A stretch of 64,000 nt of DNA. Origin: Pseudomonas fluorescens. GTDB taxonomy: Bacteria; Pseudomonadota; Gammaproteobacteria; Pseudomonadales; Pseudomonadaceae. Below the pieces are notes generated by a model that saw only the letters and a list, made by a program, of their open reading frames with translations, ran no database searches and had not been told where the DNA came from. How positions within the stretch are numbered: the first letter of the stretch is position 1; every line of letters begins with the position of its first letter. This document shows, piece after piece, positions 36,213-45,363 of the stretch. The DNA is taken from the NCBI RefSeq assembly GCF_005938625.1, contig NZ_VCNJ01000006.1, positions 56,067 through 120,066 of the forward strand, read 5' to 3'. A program made the position numbers and the translations under genes.

Positions 36213-36298
36213 AGCTTCAAGTTGCAAGCTCCAGGCCGCAAGCTCGAACAGTCCGCGTACTGCTCCAACTTGCCGCTGAAAGCTCGAAGCTCAAAGCT
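36213..36298. repeat. CAAGCT-type imperfect inverted repeat before fumarase
   Basis: The left arm AGCTTCAAGTTGCAAGCTCC... and the right arm, ending ...GCTCGAAGCTCAAAGCT, pair over about 37 bp with mismatches around a short loop. Similar AGCTTCAAGCTGCAAGCT repeats are common between genes in Pseudomonas. It probably lies in the fumarase leader. Confidence 0.6.
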
Positions 36299-36339
36299 GC
36301 CCTATTAAAATGTTCCCGTCTTTTAGAGGAGCGCGACTC

Positions 36340-37863
36340 ATGACCGTGATCAAGCAAGACGACCTGATTCAGAGCGTTGCCGACGCCCTGCAGTTCATTT
36401 CCTATTACCACCCCGTGGATTTCATCCAGGCGATGCACGAAGCCTACCTGCGCGAAGAATCGCCAGCGGCCCGTGACTCGATGGCGCAGATCCTGATCAA
36501 CTCGCGCATGTGCGCCACCGGCCACCGCCCGATTTGCCAGGACACCGGTATCGTCACCGTGTTCGTGCGCGTCGGCATGGACGTCCGTTGGGATGGCGCC
36601 ACCATGGGCCTGGACGACATGATCAACGAAGGCGTGCGTCGCGCCTACAACCTGCCGGAAAACGTCCTGCGTGCCTCGATCCTCGCCGACCCGGCGGGCG
36701 CTCGGAAAAACACCAAGGACAACACCCCGGCCGTGATTCACTACTCCATCGTCCCGGGCAACACCGTGGAAGTGGACGTGGCGGCCAAGGGCGGCGGTTC
36801 CGAGAACAAGTCGAAAATGGCCATGCTCAACCCGTCCGACTCGATCGTTGACTGGGTACTCAAGACCGTTCCGACCATGGGCGCCGGCTGGTGCCCACCG
36901 GGCATGCTGGGTATCGGCATCGGCGGCACCGCCGAGAAAGCCGCAGTCATGGCCAAAGAAGTGTTGATGGAATCCATCGACATCCACGAACTGAAAGCCC
37001 GTGGCCCACAGAACCGCATCGAAGAGATGCGTCTGGAGCTGTTCGAGAAGGTCAACCAGTTGGGCATTGGCGCCCAGGGCCTCGGTGGCCTGACCACCGT
37101 GCTCGACGTGAAGATCATGGATTACCCGACCCACGCAGCCTCGCTGCCGGTGTGCATGATCCCGAACTGCGCCGCCACCCGTCACGCGCACTTCGTGCTC
37201 GACGGTTCCGGCCCGGCCTCGCTGGAAGCGCCACCGCTGGACGCCTACCCGGAAATCGTCTGGGAAGCCGGCCCGTCGGCCCGTCGCGTCAATCTCGACA
37301 CCCTGACCCCGGAAGACGTGCAGAGCTGGAAGCCGGGCGAAACCGTCCTGCTCAACGGCAAAATGCTCACCGGTCGCGACGCCGCGCACAAGCGCATGGT
37401 CGAGATGCTCAACAAGGGTGAAACCCTGCCGGTCGACCTCAAGGGTCGCTTCATCTACTACGTTGGCCCGGTTGATCCGGTCGGTGACGAAGTGGTTGGC
37501 CCGGCTGGCCCGACCACCGCGACGCGGATGGACAAGTTCACCCGGCAGATCCTCGAGCAAACCGGCCTGTTGGGCATGATCGGCAAATCCGAGCGCGGCC
37601 CGACCGCAATCGAAGCGATCAAGGACAACAAAGCCGTGTACCTGATGGCCGTCGGCGGCGCTGCTTACCTGGTGGCGCAAGCGATCAAGAAGTCGCAAGT
37701 GCTGGCGTTTGCCGAACTGGGCATGGAAGCGATCTACGAGTTCGAAGTCAAGGACATGCCGGTCACCGTTGCGGTGGACAGCAAAGGTGAGTCGGTGCAC
37801 ATCACCGGGCCTGCGATCTGGCAACAGAAGATCAGCGAAAGCCTGGCGGTAGAAGTGCAATAA
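36340..37863 (+). CDS. fumA: Fumarate hydratase, class I (iron-sulfur)
   Basis: This 507-residue protein is the oxygen-sensitive 4Fe-4S fumarase, which interconverts fumarate and malate in the TCA cycle. The ATG at 36340 follows GAGGAGCG. Motifs include GHRPICQDTG (first cluster Cys), AGWCPPGMLGIGIGGTAEKA (second Cys) and MIPNCAATRHAHF (third Cys), plus the C-terminal beta domain with FIYYVGPVDPVGDEVVGPAG. The downstream hairpin terminator isolates it from the Tc block. It is a housekeeping gene placed directly upstream of the TcB gene. Function is confident; the symbol follows class I nomenclature. Confidence 0.95.
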   Translation: MTVIKQDDLIQSVADALQFISYYHPVDFIQAMHEAYLREESPAARDSMAQILINSRMCATGHRPICQDTGIVTVFVRVGMDVRWDGATMGLDDMINEGVRRAYNLPENVLRASILADPAGARKNTKDNTPAVIHYSIVPGNTVEVDVAAKGGGSENKSKMAMLNPSDSIVDWVLKTVPTMGAGWCPPGMLGIGIGGTAEKAAVMAKEVLMESIDIHELKARGPQNRIEEMRLELFEKVNQLGIGAQGLGGLTTVLDVKIMDYPTHAASLPVCMIPNCAATRHAHFVLDGSGPASLEAPPLDAYPEIVWEAGPSARRVNLDTLTPEDVQSWKPGETVLLNGKMLTGRDAAHKRMVEMLNKGETLPVDLKGRFIYYVGPVDPVGDEVVGPAGPTTATRMDKFTRQILEQTGLLGMIGKSERGPTAIEAIKDNKAVYLMAVGGAAYLVAQAIKKSQVLAFAELGMEAIYEFEVKDMPVTVAVDSKGESVHITGPAIWQQKISESLAVEVQ

Positions 37864-37879
37864 GCCCTTCGCCTCCATG

Positions 37880-37921
37880 AAAACGGCCGGTTCATCCGCA
37901 GGGATGACCCGGCCGTTTTTA
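37880..37921 (+). terminator. Rho-independent terminator of fumarase
   Basis: A long stem AAAACGGCCGG(T)TCATCC / GGATGA(C)CCGGCCGTTTTT with a short loop ends in T5. It lies 17 nt after the stop. Confidence 0.88.
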
Positions 37922-37978
37922 CATCTGCAAACCGATCGCGATAAAAAACCCGTCAATGCATAGAAAATGATCTTGCGC

Positions 37979-37998
37979 ACCTGTCAGATCTGACAGGT
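37979..37998. promoter_or_regulatory. Lux-box-like operator D (upstream of tcB-tcC-tcC)
   Basis: ACCTGTCAGATCTGACAGGT is a perfect 20-bp palindrome centred about 65 bp upstream of the TcB ATG at 38054. It matches the Vibrio fischeri lux box ACCTGTAGGATCGTACAGGT at 16 of 20 bases, and the Pseudomonas las/rhl box ACCTGCCAGTTCTGGCAGGT at 17 of 20. A weak -10-like TGTTAG lies at 38017-38022. Confidence 0.8.
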
Positions 37999-38053
37999 TC
38001 ATTTCAACGCGAATCTTGTTAGCGTCAGTCCATTCACGCCCACCCCGCGCGCA

Positions 38054-41000
38054 ATGGATTCGACCATGCCTGATCAACCAGAGCTGAGCATCACCACCCC
38101 CTCCATCGCCAAAAGCGCATCGATCGCCACCATCGGCAAAAGCTGGGGCGCCGTGGGGCCAACTGGTGCGGCATCGTTCGGATTGCCGATTCCGACTTCC
38201 GCCGGGCGGGGCTGGGATCCGCAGTTTTCGCTGAGTTGCAGCAGTCAGAGTGGCAACGGTCCATTCGGCCTTTGCTGGGATCTGAGCGGTTTCAGTCAGA
38301 TCAGCCGCCGTACCCACAAAGGCGTGCCGCGTTACACCGATCACGATGAGATCGTCGGTGTCGATGGCGAAGTGTGGATGCCGGAGCTGGATGAAAACGG
38401 CGAACTCAAATTCCGCGAAGAAAACACCTACAACGGTGTCGACATCGGCCCGCACAGGGTGGTGCGTTACTGGCCGCAAATCGAAAGTGACTTTGCCCTG
38501 CGCGAGCGTTGGCAGCCGCAGACCCGAGAAGCCGATCCAGCGGTATTCTGGCTGATACACGGCGCCGACGGCTCGCTGCACCTTTACGGCAAAACCGAGG
38601 CGACACGAATTGCCGACCCGGACGCCCCTGGACACATCGCCACCTGGCTGCCCTGCGAAAGCATGAACGCGCACGGCGAACACATCTGTTTCGAATACAA
38701 GGCCGATGATCAGGATCCCGACCCGCTGCATGACTACCGTGCCCAGCGCTACTTGCGGCGCGTTTGCTATGGCAACTTCACCGCCAGCAGCGATCTGTAC
38801 AGCTGGACTACGGACAACCCCGCCGACCTGGACTGGCACTTTCACCTGCTGTTCGATTATGGCGAGCGCAGCACCTCACTGACTGACATACCGGCCTATG
38901 ACGGTGAAACCCCCTGGACGATCCGACCCGACAGTTTTTTAACCCATGGCCAGGGGTTTGAGCTGGGCACTCGCAGACTCTGCCAACAAGCGTTGTTGTT
39001 TCATCACTTTCCCACGCAATCGACTGACCAACCGAAACTGGTGCGGCGCCTGCTACTGGAATATCGCCAGGCGCAGGAAGACGAACAGTGGACCTACAGC
39101 CAGATCAGCGCGGCACACTATCAGGCATTGGATGCCAGCGGCGTTGTCGAAACCATACCGCCAGTCGAGTTCCACTGCGTCCCCTTCGACATCAATAAAG
39201 CCCCGGCTCGCCTCTTTGAATTCGATGTACAGCCGGGTATCGAGGACGGTGGTTTTTATCAGTGTGTCGATCTTCACGGCGAAGGGCTGCCGGGGTTTCT
39301 CTGCCGTTATGACCAGAGCTGGTACTACCGCGAACCGTTACGCGTGACAAAGGGCAGCGATGAAATCGGCTACGGGCCATGGACGGCGCTGGACAATATC
39401 CCGGTGGCCGACCGCAACCGCCCGGCGCAGCAACTGCTAACCGATCTGACGGGTGTCGGGCGACTCGCCTGGGTCAGCGCCCGGCCGGGCGGCAGCGGTT
39501 TTCGTGAATTAACAGCGCAGCGCACATTCAAAGAGTTCGCGTACTTCTGCGCTTTCCCCCTGGAGTTTTTCAACGCGTTATCGATCCTCGGCGATCTGTG
39601 CGGTGACGGATTGAGTTCTGTGGCATTGATCGGGCCGAGTTCGGTGCGCCTTTATGCAAGCCAGCGTGAACACGGTTTTGCCGCCGGCGAAGAAGTCATT
39701 CACGAACCCGGCGACGACCATTTGCCGCTGCTCAGCGACTCCCCCACCGAACTGGTGCTGCTGGGCAATCTGCTCGGCAGCGACATGCCCGAGCTGTGCC
39801 GCATCCGTCACGACGAAATCCGCTGCTGGCCGAACCTCGGCCATGGCCGTTTTGGCAAGGGTCGCAAGATCAGTGACTTGCCATTCACCTACGAGCAATT
39901 CGATTCGTCGCGCGTGCGCCTCGCCGACCTCGACGGCTCCGGTGCAGCCGCATTGATTTATCTGAAATCCGAAGCCTTCGATATCTACCTGAACCGCGGT
40001 GGCAACGGTTTGGCGCAGACGCCAATCAGCGTGCCATGGCCCGAAGGCGTGCGCTACGACCGCTTCTGCCAGGTGAATCTTGCCGACCTGCAAGGCTTGG
40101 GCTGCGCCAGTCTGATCCTGACAGTGACGCACATGCAGCCACAGCATTGGCGCTACGATTTCGTCGCGGCCAAGCCATATCTGCTGACCAGCACGAACAA
40201 CAACATGGGTTGCAGTGCCAGTGTGGTCTACCGCAGCTCGGCGCAGGAATGGCTGGATGAAAAACAGCGCTTGCTGACACTCAAGCGTCTACCGGTTTGC
40301 CACCTGCCGTTCCCGATGGCGGTGGTCAAGAAACAACAGCAACTGGATGAAATCACCGGCAACTGTCTGACTCAGACCTTCACTTGGCGCGAAGGGGTCT
40401 ATGACGGTCGCGAACGGGAGTTCCGCGGCTTCGGCCTGCTGCAGCAAACCGACAGCGAGAGTGCCAGCGGTGACGACGATGTCGGGTTCAGCGAACCGGT
40501 GCGGGTGTGCACCTGGTTTCATACCGGTCAATCGATGGATCGGGCGCGCGATGACTATTTCAATCAGGACCCGCAAGCCGTGGCGCTGGGTAATACGGTG
40601 TTCAGCCGTTATCACTGCGAGGACAAATGCGATGAACCGATAGATCCTCCCGACGAGGACACCCGCTACTACATCGCGCGGGCGTTGGTCGGTGCGGTGG
40701 CACGCATCGAGACCTATGCCGATGCAGAAGTGGACGGCCCCGGCATCGCCATACCCTTTGCGGTCGAAGAGTCGCGCTATCGGGTGCGCGAGGTGTGCAC
40801 CGAAGGTCGATATGCCCACGCGGTGCTGTTGCCGTTGCTGCTGGAAACGTTCAGCGGCCAGTACGACCGGTTCGTCGCCGACCCGCAATGCCAGCAGGAC
40901 GTGCATTTGCAGTTTGACAACCACGGCCGGCCAACGCATTCGGTGACCGTCAGCTTCGCCCGCCAACTCACCGAAACGGATACGCCGCCGTTTGACGGTC

Positions 41001-42574
41001 CCGATGAACAACAATGGTGGCGCGACGCCCATGACCAGGCGCAACAATCGTTCTACCTGAGTGAAAGCCGTTCAACGCTCATCGATCTGAACAAGAGCTT
41101 GCAGCATTGGCGCCTGGGTTTGCCTTTTCTACAGAGAGGCAATGCGCTGGTCCTGGGCAAAGGCACGCTGCCCACCGGGCTGACGCGCGCGCAGGTTTGC
41201 TATGAGAGCCTCAAGGCGCATGAGGATTCGCCGCACTGGCATGCCGAGCGGGTGCTGACCACCCAGTCTGTGCAGCGTTACCTGAGTACCGATGGCAAGC
41301 TGCTGGACGCTGGCGTTGCCGGCTTCGAAGCGCTGATTGGCCCACTGGAAATGGCGCAATTGGACAAGACCGCGCTGGACGCCTACAGCGTGATATCGGA
41401 TTTCGACGTGCGCAAAGAACTGGCGAACATCGGTTATACACCGATGCCTTTTCTATTCTGGCCACCGCCACCGGGAAGCACCGAGCAAGACCTGTGGTCG
41501 GCTTGTTACGGTTATGCGAACTACGCCAACCTTGACGGTTTCTACAAAGTCCTCAGTTACCACGAGACCCTCAGTCACGGCCCGACCAAGGCCGAATACG
41601 ACGACTATTGGATGCTGACCACTGGCGTAGTGTTACCCGATGGCTGCACCACTTGCATTGAGTACGACTACCACGCGTTGCAACCGCTGAAAATCATCGA
41701 TGCCAACATGAACATTCATCAGGCGTTATATGAGCCGTCCGGTCAGCCTCTGGCGACCAGTTTTTATGGCACCGAGAACGACAGGGAGGCGGGTTTCAAA
41801 CCACTTGGCGAATACCGACCTCCCGAGGACCGGAGTCCGGCCACGGCGATTGCCAACCCGGCCGATGCCGTCCAAAAAGCCGCGAGTACCCTGCGCAAGG
41901 ATCTGTTCAGCTGGATGGGGCAAGTTGCCGACGACACACACCTGCACGCATGGATTGCCCAGCGGTATGTCCTGCCCTGCCGTCATATCCGGGCCAGCGC
42001 CCGGCGGCGACTGGCACAACGCAACGGCGTCCTGACAACCGCCGAACAGGCTCTGTTCGCGGCGATCGCTACGGTGCGTCGGGAACCGGTTCACAGCGTC
42101 ATTCTCAGTGCCGATCGTTACCCCGACGATGAGGTGCCGGCGCAGATTCAGATCGTCAAAGCCTGTGTCGATGGTTTCGGGCGGGCACTGCAAAGCCAGC
42201 AACTGGTCGACCCGGGCAAGGCATATGCGGTAGACGCCGACGGTTCGCTGATCGTCGAGAATGGCCAGTTCAAAGTGGTCGATGCCAACCCGCGCTGGCG
42301 CATCAGCGAGCGTGTCGAATACAACAACAAGGGTTCGCCGGTTCGTCAGTACCGGGCGTTTTTCGCCAACACCCATGGCTACATCAACGACCAGTCCCTG
42401 CGCACACTGGGCTTTTTCGATCAGGTGTTCTATGACGTCCTGGGCCGGCAGATCAAGGTGATCAATGCCAAGGGCGATTTCTCTCGCGAGATGTACCACC
42501 CTTGGTATCACGCCAGCGAAGACTTCAATGACACCGCCGAGCCGGCACCACTGGCCAAGGCACCACGGTCATGA
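38054..42574 (+). CDS. Tc toxin subunit B (SpvB/TcdB-like)
   Basis: TcB forms, with TcC, the cocoon that encapsulates the toxic C-terminal effector and docks on the TcA channel. The 1506-residue length is normal. An SpvB-type N terminus (residues about 15-330) shows LPIPTSAGRGWDPQFSLSCS and GLCWDLSGFSQISRRTHKGV. TcdB middle regions with the beta-propeller that gates TcA follow (about 600-1020, RVRLADLDGSGAAALIYL). The C terminus is RHS-like, with DQVFYDVLGRQIKVINAKGD. The start could be the ATG at 38054 or 38066; neither has a convincing Shine-Dalgarno sequence. The stop overlaps the first TcC start by 4 nt, suggesting translational coupling. It leads an operon with two TcC genes. Confidence 0.93.
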   Translation: MDSTMPDQPELSITTPSIAKSASIATIGKSWGAVGPTGAASFGLPIPTSAGRGWDPQFSLSCSSQSGNGPFGLCWDLSGFSQISRRTHKGVPRYTDHDEIVGVDGEVWMPELDENGELKFREENTYNGVDIGPHRVVRYWPQIESDFALRERWQPQTREADPAVFWLIHGADGSLHLYGKTEATRIADPDAPGHIATWLPCESMNAHGEHICFEYKADDQDPDPLHDYRAQRYLRRVCYGNFTASSDLYSWTTDNPADLDWHFHLLFDYGERSTSLTDIPAYDGETPWTIRPDSFLTHGQGFELGTRRLCQQALLFHHFPTQSTDQPKLVRRLLLEYRQAQEDEQWTYSQISAAHYQALDASGVVETIPPVEFHCVPFDINKAPARLFEFDVQPGIEDGGFYQCVDLHGEGLPGFLCRYDQSWYYREPLRVTKGSDEIGYGPWTALDNIPVADRNRPAQQLLTDLTGVGRLAWVSARPGGSGFRELTAQRTFKEFAYFCAFPLEFFNALSILGDLCGDGLSSVALIGPSSVRLYASQREHGFAAGEEVIHEPGDDHLPLLSDSPTELVLLGNLLGSDMPELCRIRHDEIRCWPNLGHGRFGKGRKISDLPFTYEQFDSSRVRLADLDGSGAAALIYLKSEAFDIYLNRGGNGLAQTPISVPWPEGVRYDRFCQVNLADLQGLGCASLILTVTHMQPQHWRYDFVAAKPYLLTSTNNNMGCSASVVYRSSAQEWLDEKQRLLTLKRLPVCHLPFPMAVVKKQQQLDEITGNCLTQTFTWREGVYDGREREFRGFGLLQQTDSESASGDDDVGFSEPVRVCTWFHTGQSMDRARDDYFNQDPQAVALGNTVFSRYHCEDKCDEPIDPPDEDTRYYIARALVGAVARIETYADAEVDGPGIAIPFAVEESRYRVREVCTEGRYAHAVLLPLLLETFSGQYDRFVADPQCQQDVHLQFDNHGRPTHSVTVSFARQLTETDTPPFDGPDEQQWWRDAHDQAQQSFYLSESRSTLIDLNKSLQHWRLGLPFLQRGNALVLGKGTLPTGLTRAQVCYESLKAHEDSPHWHAERVLTTQSVQRYLSTDGKLLDAGVAGFEALIGPLEMAQLDKTALDAYSVISDFDVRKELANIGYTPMPFLFWPPPPGSTEQDLWSACYGYANYANLDGFYKVLSYHETLSHGPTKAEYDDYWMLTTGVVLPDGCTTCIEYDYHALQPLKIIDANMNIHQALYEPSGQPLATSFYGTENDREAGFKPLGEYRPPEDRSPATAIANPADAVQKAASTLRKDLFSWMGQVADDTHLHAWIAQRYVLPCRHIRASARRRLAQRNGVLTTAEQALFAAIATVRREPVHSVILSADRYPDDEVPAQIQIVKACVDGFGRALQSQQLVDPGKAYAVDADGSLIVENGQFKVVDANPRWRISERVEYNNKGSPVRQYRAFFANTHGYINDQSLRTLGFFDQVFYDVLGRQIKVINAKGDFSREMYHPWYHASEDFNDTAEPAPLAKAPRS

Positions 42575-45336
42575 TGGCCCTGGTGCATCGGCGTACACCC
42601 GCGTTGGCGGTGAGCGATGCGCGTGGCCTGCCAGTGCGGCAGGTGGCTTACCTGCGCAGCGTGGCCGCGGACACGCCCGAATCGTTGGTGACCCGCCAAG
42701 TCCATGACCACGCCGGACGGTTGGTTGAGCAATGGGATCCGCGGCTGTCCACTCCTTGCCTGATCACGGGTTATGGTTTGAACGGTGCAGTATTGAAGTC
42801 CGACAGCGTCGACGCCGGCTGGCGCCTGAATCTGCCGGGGCTGGCCGGCGAGCCTTTGCAACGTTGGGACCAGCGCAAACACCATTGGCGCACGACGTTC
42901 GATCAGCAACTGCGGGTGGTGGCGGTCGATGAAAATGGTGAACCCGATGTTGATGTATTTATCTACGCCGACGCCTCGGCCGAGGCCGGGTACAACCAGC
43001 GCGGCCAGTTGCTGGAGCAGAAAGATCGTTCCGGTTCGCTGCTCAGCGACAGTTTTTCCCTGGCCGGCCAGGCTCTGAAAGAGACTCGAACCTTCCACGA
43101 CGGTGAGCCGTTTACCAGCCACCATGTGTTCAGCCCGCTCGGCACGCTGCTGCAACAGACCGACGCCGGCGGTCATCAACGACGCTCGCGCTATGGTCTG
43201 GCCGGGCAGCCCAAACGAACTGAACTGCTGATCAGCGGCACGTCTGACTGGCAATCGGTATTGCTCGACGCGCAGTACAACGCCAACGATCAGATCATCC
43301 AGCAACTGGCCGGTAATCGTGTCCTCAGTACGTGGACGTATGACCCGGCGGACGGTCGTTTGCACACCCAGTCCAGCCACAAGGATGGCGGTGCAGTGCT
43401 GCAGGACTTCGAGTATTTCTACGATCGCGTCGGCAATATCATCCGCATCGAAGACCACGCTTTTCAGCCTCGATATTTTGCCAACCAAAGGGTCGACGGC
43501 CATCGCGATTTCACTTACGACTCGCTTTATCGACTGACCAGTGCCACAGGCTACGATGACGCGCCGCCGTCAGATATTCCCGGCCTGCCGCAACCCGGCG
43601 ACCCGAACAATCAGCTCAACTACACCCAGACTTACCAGTACGACAGCGGCGGCAACTTGACCGAACTGCGCCATGTTCGCGCCAGTAACAGCTTCACCCG
43701 GAAAATGTTCATCGACCCGAAGAGCAATCGCGGGGTGCGCTGGCCATCAGACCAACCGGAACCGGGAGTCGATGCTCTGTTCGACTGCCACGGCAATCAA
43801 CTGGCCGTACAACCGGGCCAACCGATGCTCTGGAACGCTCGCGATGAGCTAGAGAGCGTGACCCTGGTCCAACGCGAAACTGGCCCCAATGATGCCGAAG
43901 ATTACCGTTACAGCCAGGGCATTCGTGTGTTCAAGCGCCACGAAACCTTCGCGGCCAACGCTGAGCACTTTCACCAGGTGCGCTATCTGCCGGGGCTGGA
44001 AATCCGCACCCGCGACAATGGCGAAGAACTGCACGTCATCATTCTCGGCAACGCGCGCTGCCTGCATTGGGCAGAGAACAAACCCGATGGAATCGACACC
44101 GGTCAACTGCGTTACAGCCTCGAAGATCACCTCGGTTCCTGTGTGATGGAACTCGATCAACAGGCACAACTGATCAGCGAGGAAGGTTACTACCCGTTCG
44201 GCGCCACGGCGTGGACGAGCGCACGCTCGGAGATTGAGGTCAGCTACAAGTTCATACGTTATTCGGGCAAGGAAATGGATGTCAGTGGTTTGTATTACTA
44301 CGGCGCACGCTATTACGCGCCGTGGTTGCAACGCTGGGTCAGTACGGATGCCGAGCAGGCAGATGGTCTGAACCTTTACGCGTTTGTGGGCAACAACCCG
44401 ATGCGCTTCGTTGATCCTGACGGGAACACGCGAGCGGAAGGTGTGATCATGTTGTATTCACAATTCATTTCAGAACTCCATGACAATACCGGACAACTCG
44501 GAGGGCAACTGACCAATATTTTTCACCCTGAAGACGTCGCACTTGATCTGCTGACAAATTTCGTCGGCGAAGTGGTGCTGGGGGTTGCCGGTTACGAGGG
44601 CGGAGGTGTGGGAGGTCAAGTATTTAATGCCCTAGCGCCCGGATTGTCTCAGGCACAGTCTTTCGTAAGCGTTTCTGGATTAGTCGGTGGCAACATCGGT
44701 GGCGATGCCGGCGGTGCACTCGCCAATCCATATGCGAACAGTACCGGGCTGAAATTCGGCGCCCTCATCCCGCAAACCTCACAGATGTCCGTCAGCGCCA
44801 TTGACAAGAAACTGGGCATCGAGGATGCCGTCAAGGAAATCAAGTCCTGGAGTGACTTGAAGAGTGAACTTATCCACCCAGGGTTGAACGCGGTTCTCAA
44901 TCCCTCCTTCATGATGAACAGAGTCATCGGCTCGGTGATCGGAATCATTCCCGGTGCCCTTAACATGTTTGCCCGGGCGATTGAGGTCGAGGACATCAGG
45001 AACCGGCTCGATCCAGTGAAAATAGAAAAAATCGAGAAAATGCTCAGCGACTGGAAGGCCGCGGTGGAGCAACGTTCCGCTTGGGCCGAAAACGCATTCG
45101 ACGCACTCGGTACAGACGTGATTTATCCGGCCAATTTCCTGCCGAACGTCAACAATATGACCACCAAGGAAACTCTGGCTCCCATCCACCGTTCAGAATT
45201 GCGCTCAATGAACAAGGCAGTGCTAGACAACATTGCCAGGGCTCAACTCGGAATGGCCTGGTACAAGGAAATGGGCACCACCGACAACCAGTTTCAGCTG
45301 AAGCAGGCGCGTACCAACAAGAAAAAGGCCGCCTGA
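42571..45336 (+). CDS. tccC: Tc toxin subunit C 1 (TccC-like RHS protein) with unrecognised effector tail
   Basis: This 921-residue protein has an RHS/YD repeat cocoon domain (about residues 1-618). It ends with the conserved RHS core: YYPFGATAW, YSGKEMDVSGLYYYGARYYA, then NNPMRFVDPDG, with DPDG at 615-618. In TccC proteins self-cleavage just after this core frees the C-terminal effector inside the cocoon. The tail, residues 619-921, is not a domain I recognise. It has a Gly-rich hydrophobic part (VGEVVLGVAGYEGGGVGGQV) and a helical, Lys-rich C terminus. It starts 4 nt inside the TcB gene. The neighbour at 45364 shares the core but not the tail. Confidence 0.92.
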   Translation: MMALVHRRTPALAVSDARGLPVRQVAYLRSVAADTPESLVTRQVHDHAGRLVEQWDPRLSTPCLITGYGLNGAVLKSDSVDAGWRLNLPGLAGEPLQRWDQRKHHWRTTFDQQLRVVAVDENGEPDVDVFIYADASAEAGYNQRGQLLEQKDRSGSLLSDSFSLAGQALKETRTFHDGEPFTSHHVFSPLGTLLQQTDAGGHQRRSRYGLAGQPKRTELLISGTSDWQSVLLDAQYNANDQIIQQLAGNRVLSTWTYDPADGRLHTQSSHKDGGAVLQDFEYFYDRVGNIIRIEDHAFQPRYFANQRVDGHRDFTYDSLYRLTSATGYDDAPPSDIPGLPQPGDPNNQLNYTQTYQYDSGGNLTELRHVRASNSFTRKMFIDPKSNRGVRWPSDQPEPGVDALFDCHGNQLAVQPGQPMLWNARDELESVTLVQRETGPNDAEDYRYSQGIRVFKRHETFAANAEHFHQVRYLPGLEIRTRDNGEELHVIILGNARCLHWAENKPDGIDTGQLRYSLEDHLGSCVMELDQQAQLISEEGYYPFGATAWTSARSEIEVSYKFIRYSGKEMDVSGLYYYGARYYAPWLQRWVSTDAEQADGLNLYAFVGNNPMRFVDPDGNTRAEGVIMLYSQFISELHDNTGQLGGQLTNIFHPEDVALDLLTNFVGEVVLGVAGYEGGGVGGQVFNALAPGLSQAQSFVSVSGLVGGNIGGDAGGALANPYANSTGLKFGALIPQTSQMSVSAIDKKLGIEDAVKEIKSWSDLKSELIHPGLNAVLNPSFMMNRVIGSVIGIIPGALNMFARAIEVEDIRNRLDPVKIEKIEKMLSDWKAAVEQRSAWAENAFDALGTDVIYPANFLPNVNNMTTKETLAPIHRSELRSMNKAVLDNIARAQLGMAWYKEMGTTDNQFQLKQARTNKKKAA

Positions 45337-45363
45337 GATGACCGACTGCGCGGGTGAGCGGGT

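Larger units (their letters stand above)
35625..36339. other. Long intergenic region filled with repeats
   Basis: These 715 bp hold no credible gene. They contain a 300-bp MITE-like element with four 45-bp tandem units (35760-36058), a hairpin with T run at 36144-36170, and an imperfect inverted repeat of CAAGCT-rich sequence at 36213-36298, just before the fumarase ribosome site (GAGGAGCG). Confidence 0.8.

Noticed and set aside
36217..37980. Long open frame antisense to fumarase (587 residues)
   Set aside because: It is the mirror of a G+C-rich conserved gene, with no family match, and includes the repeat region. Fumarase motifs on the plus strand are unambiguous.
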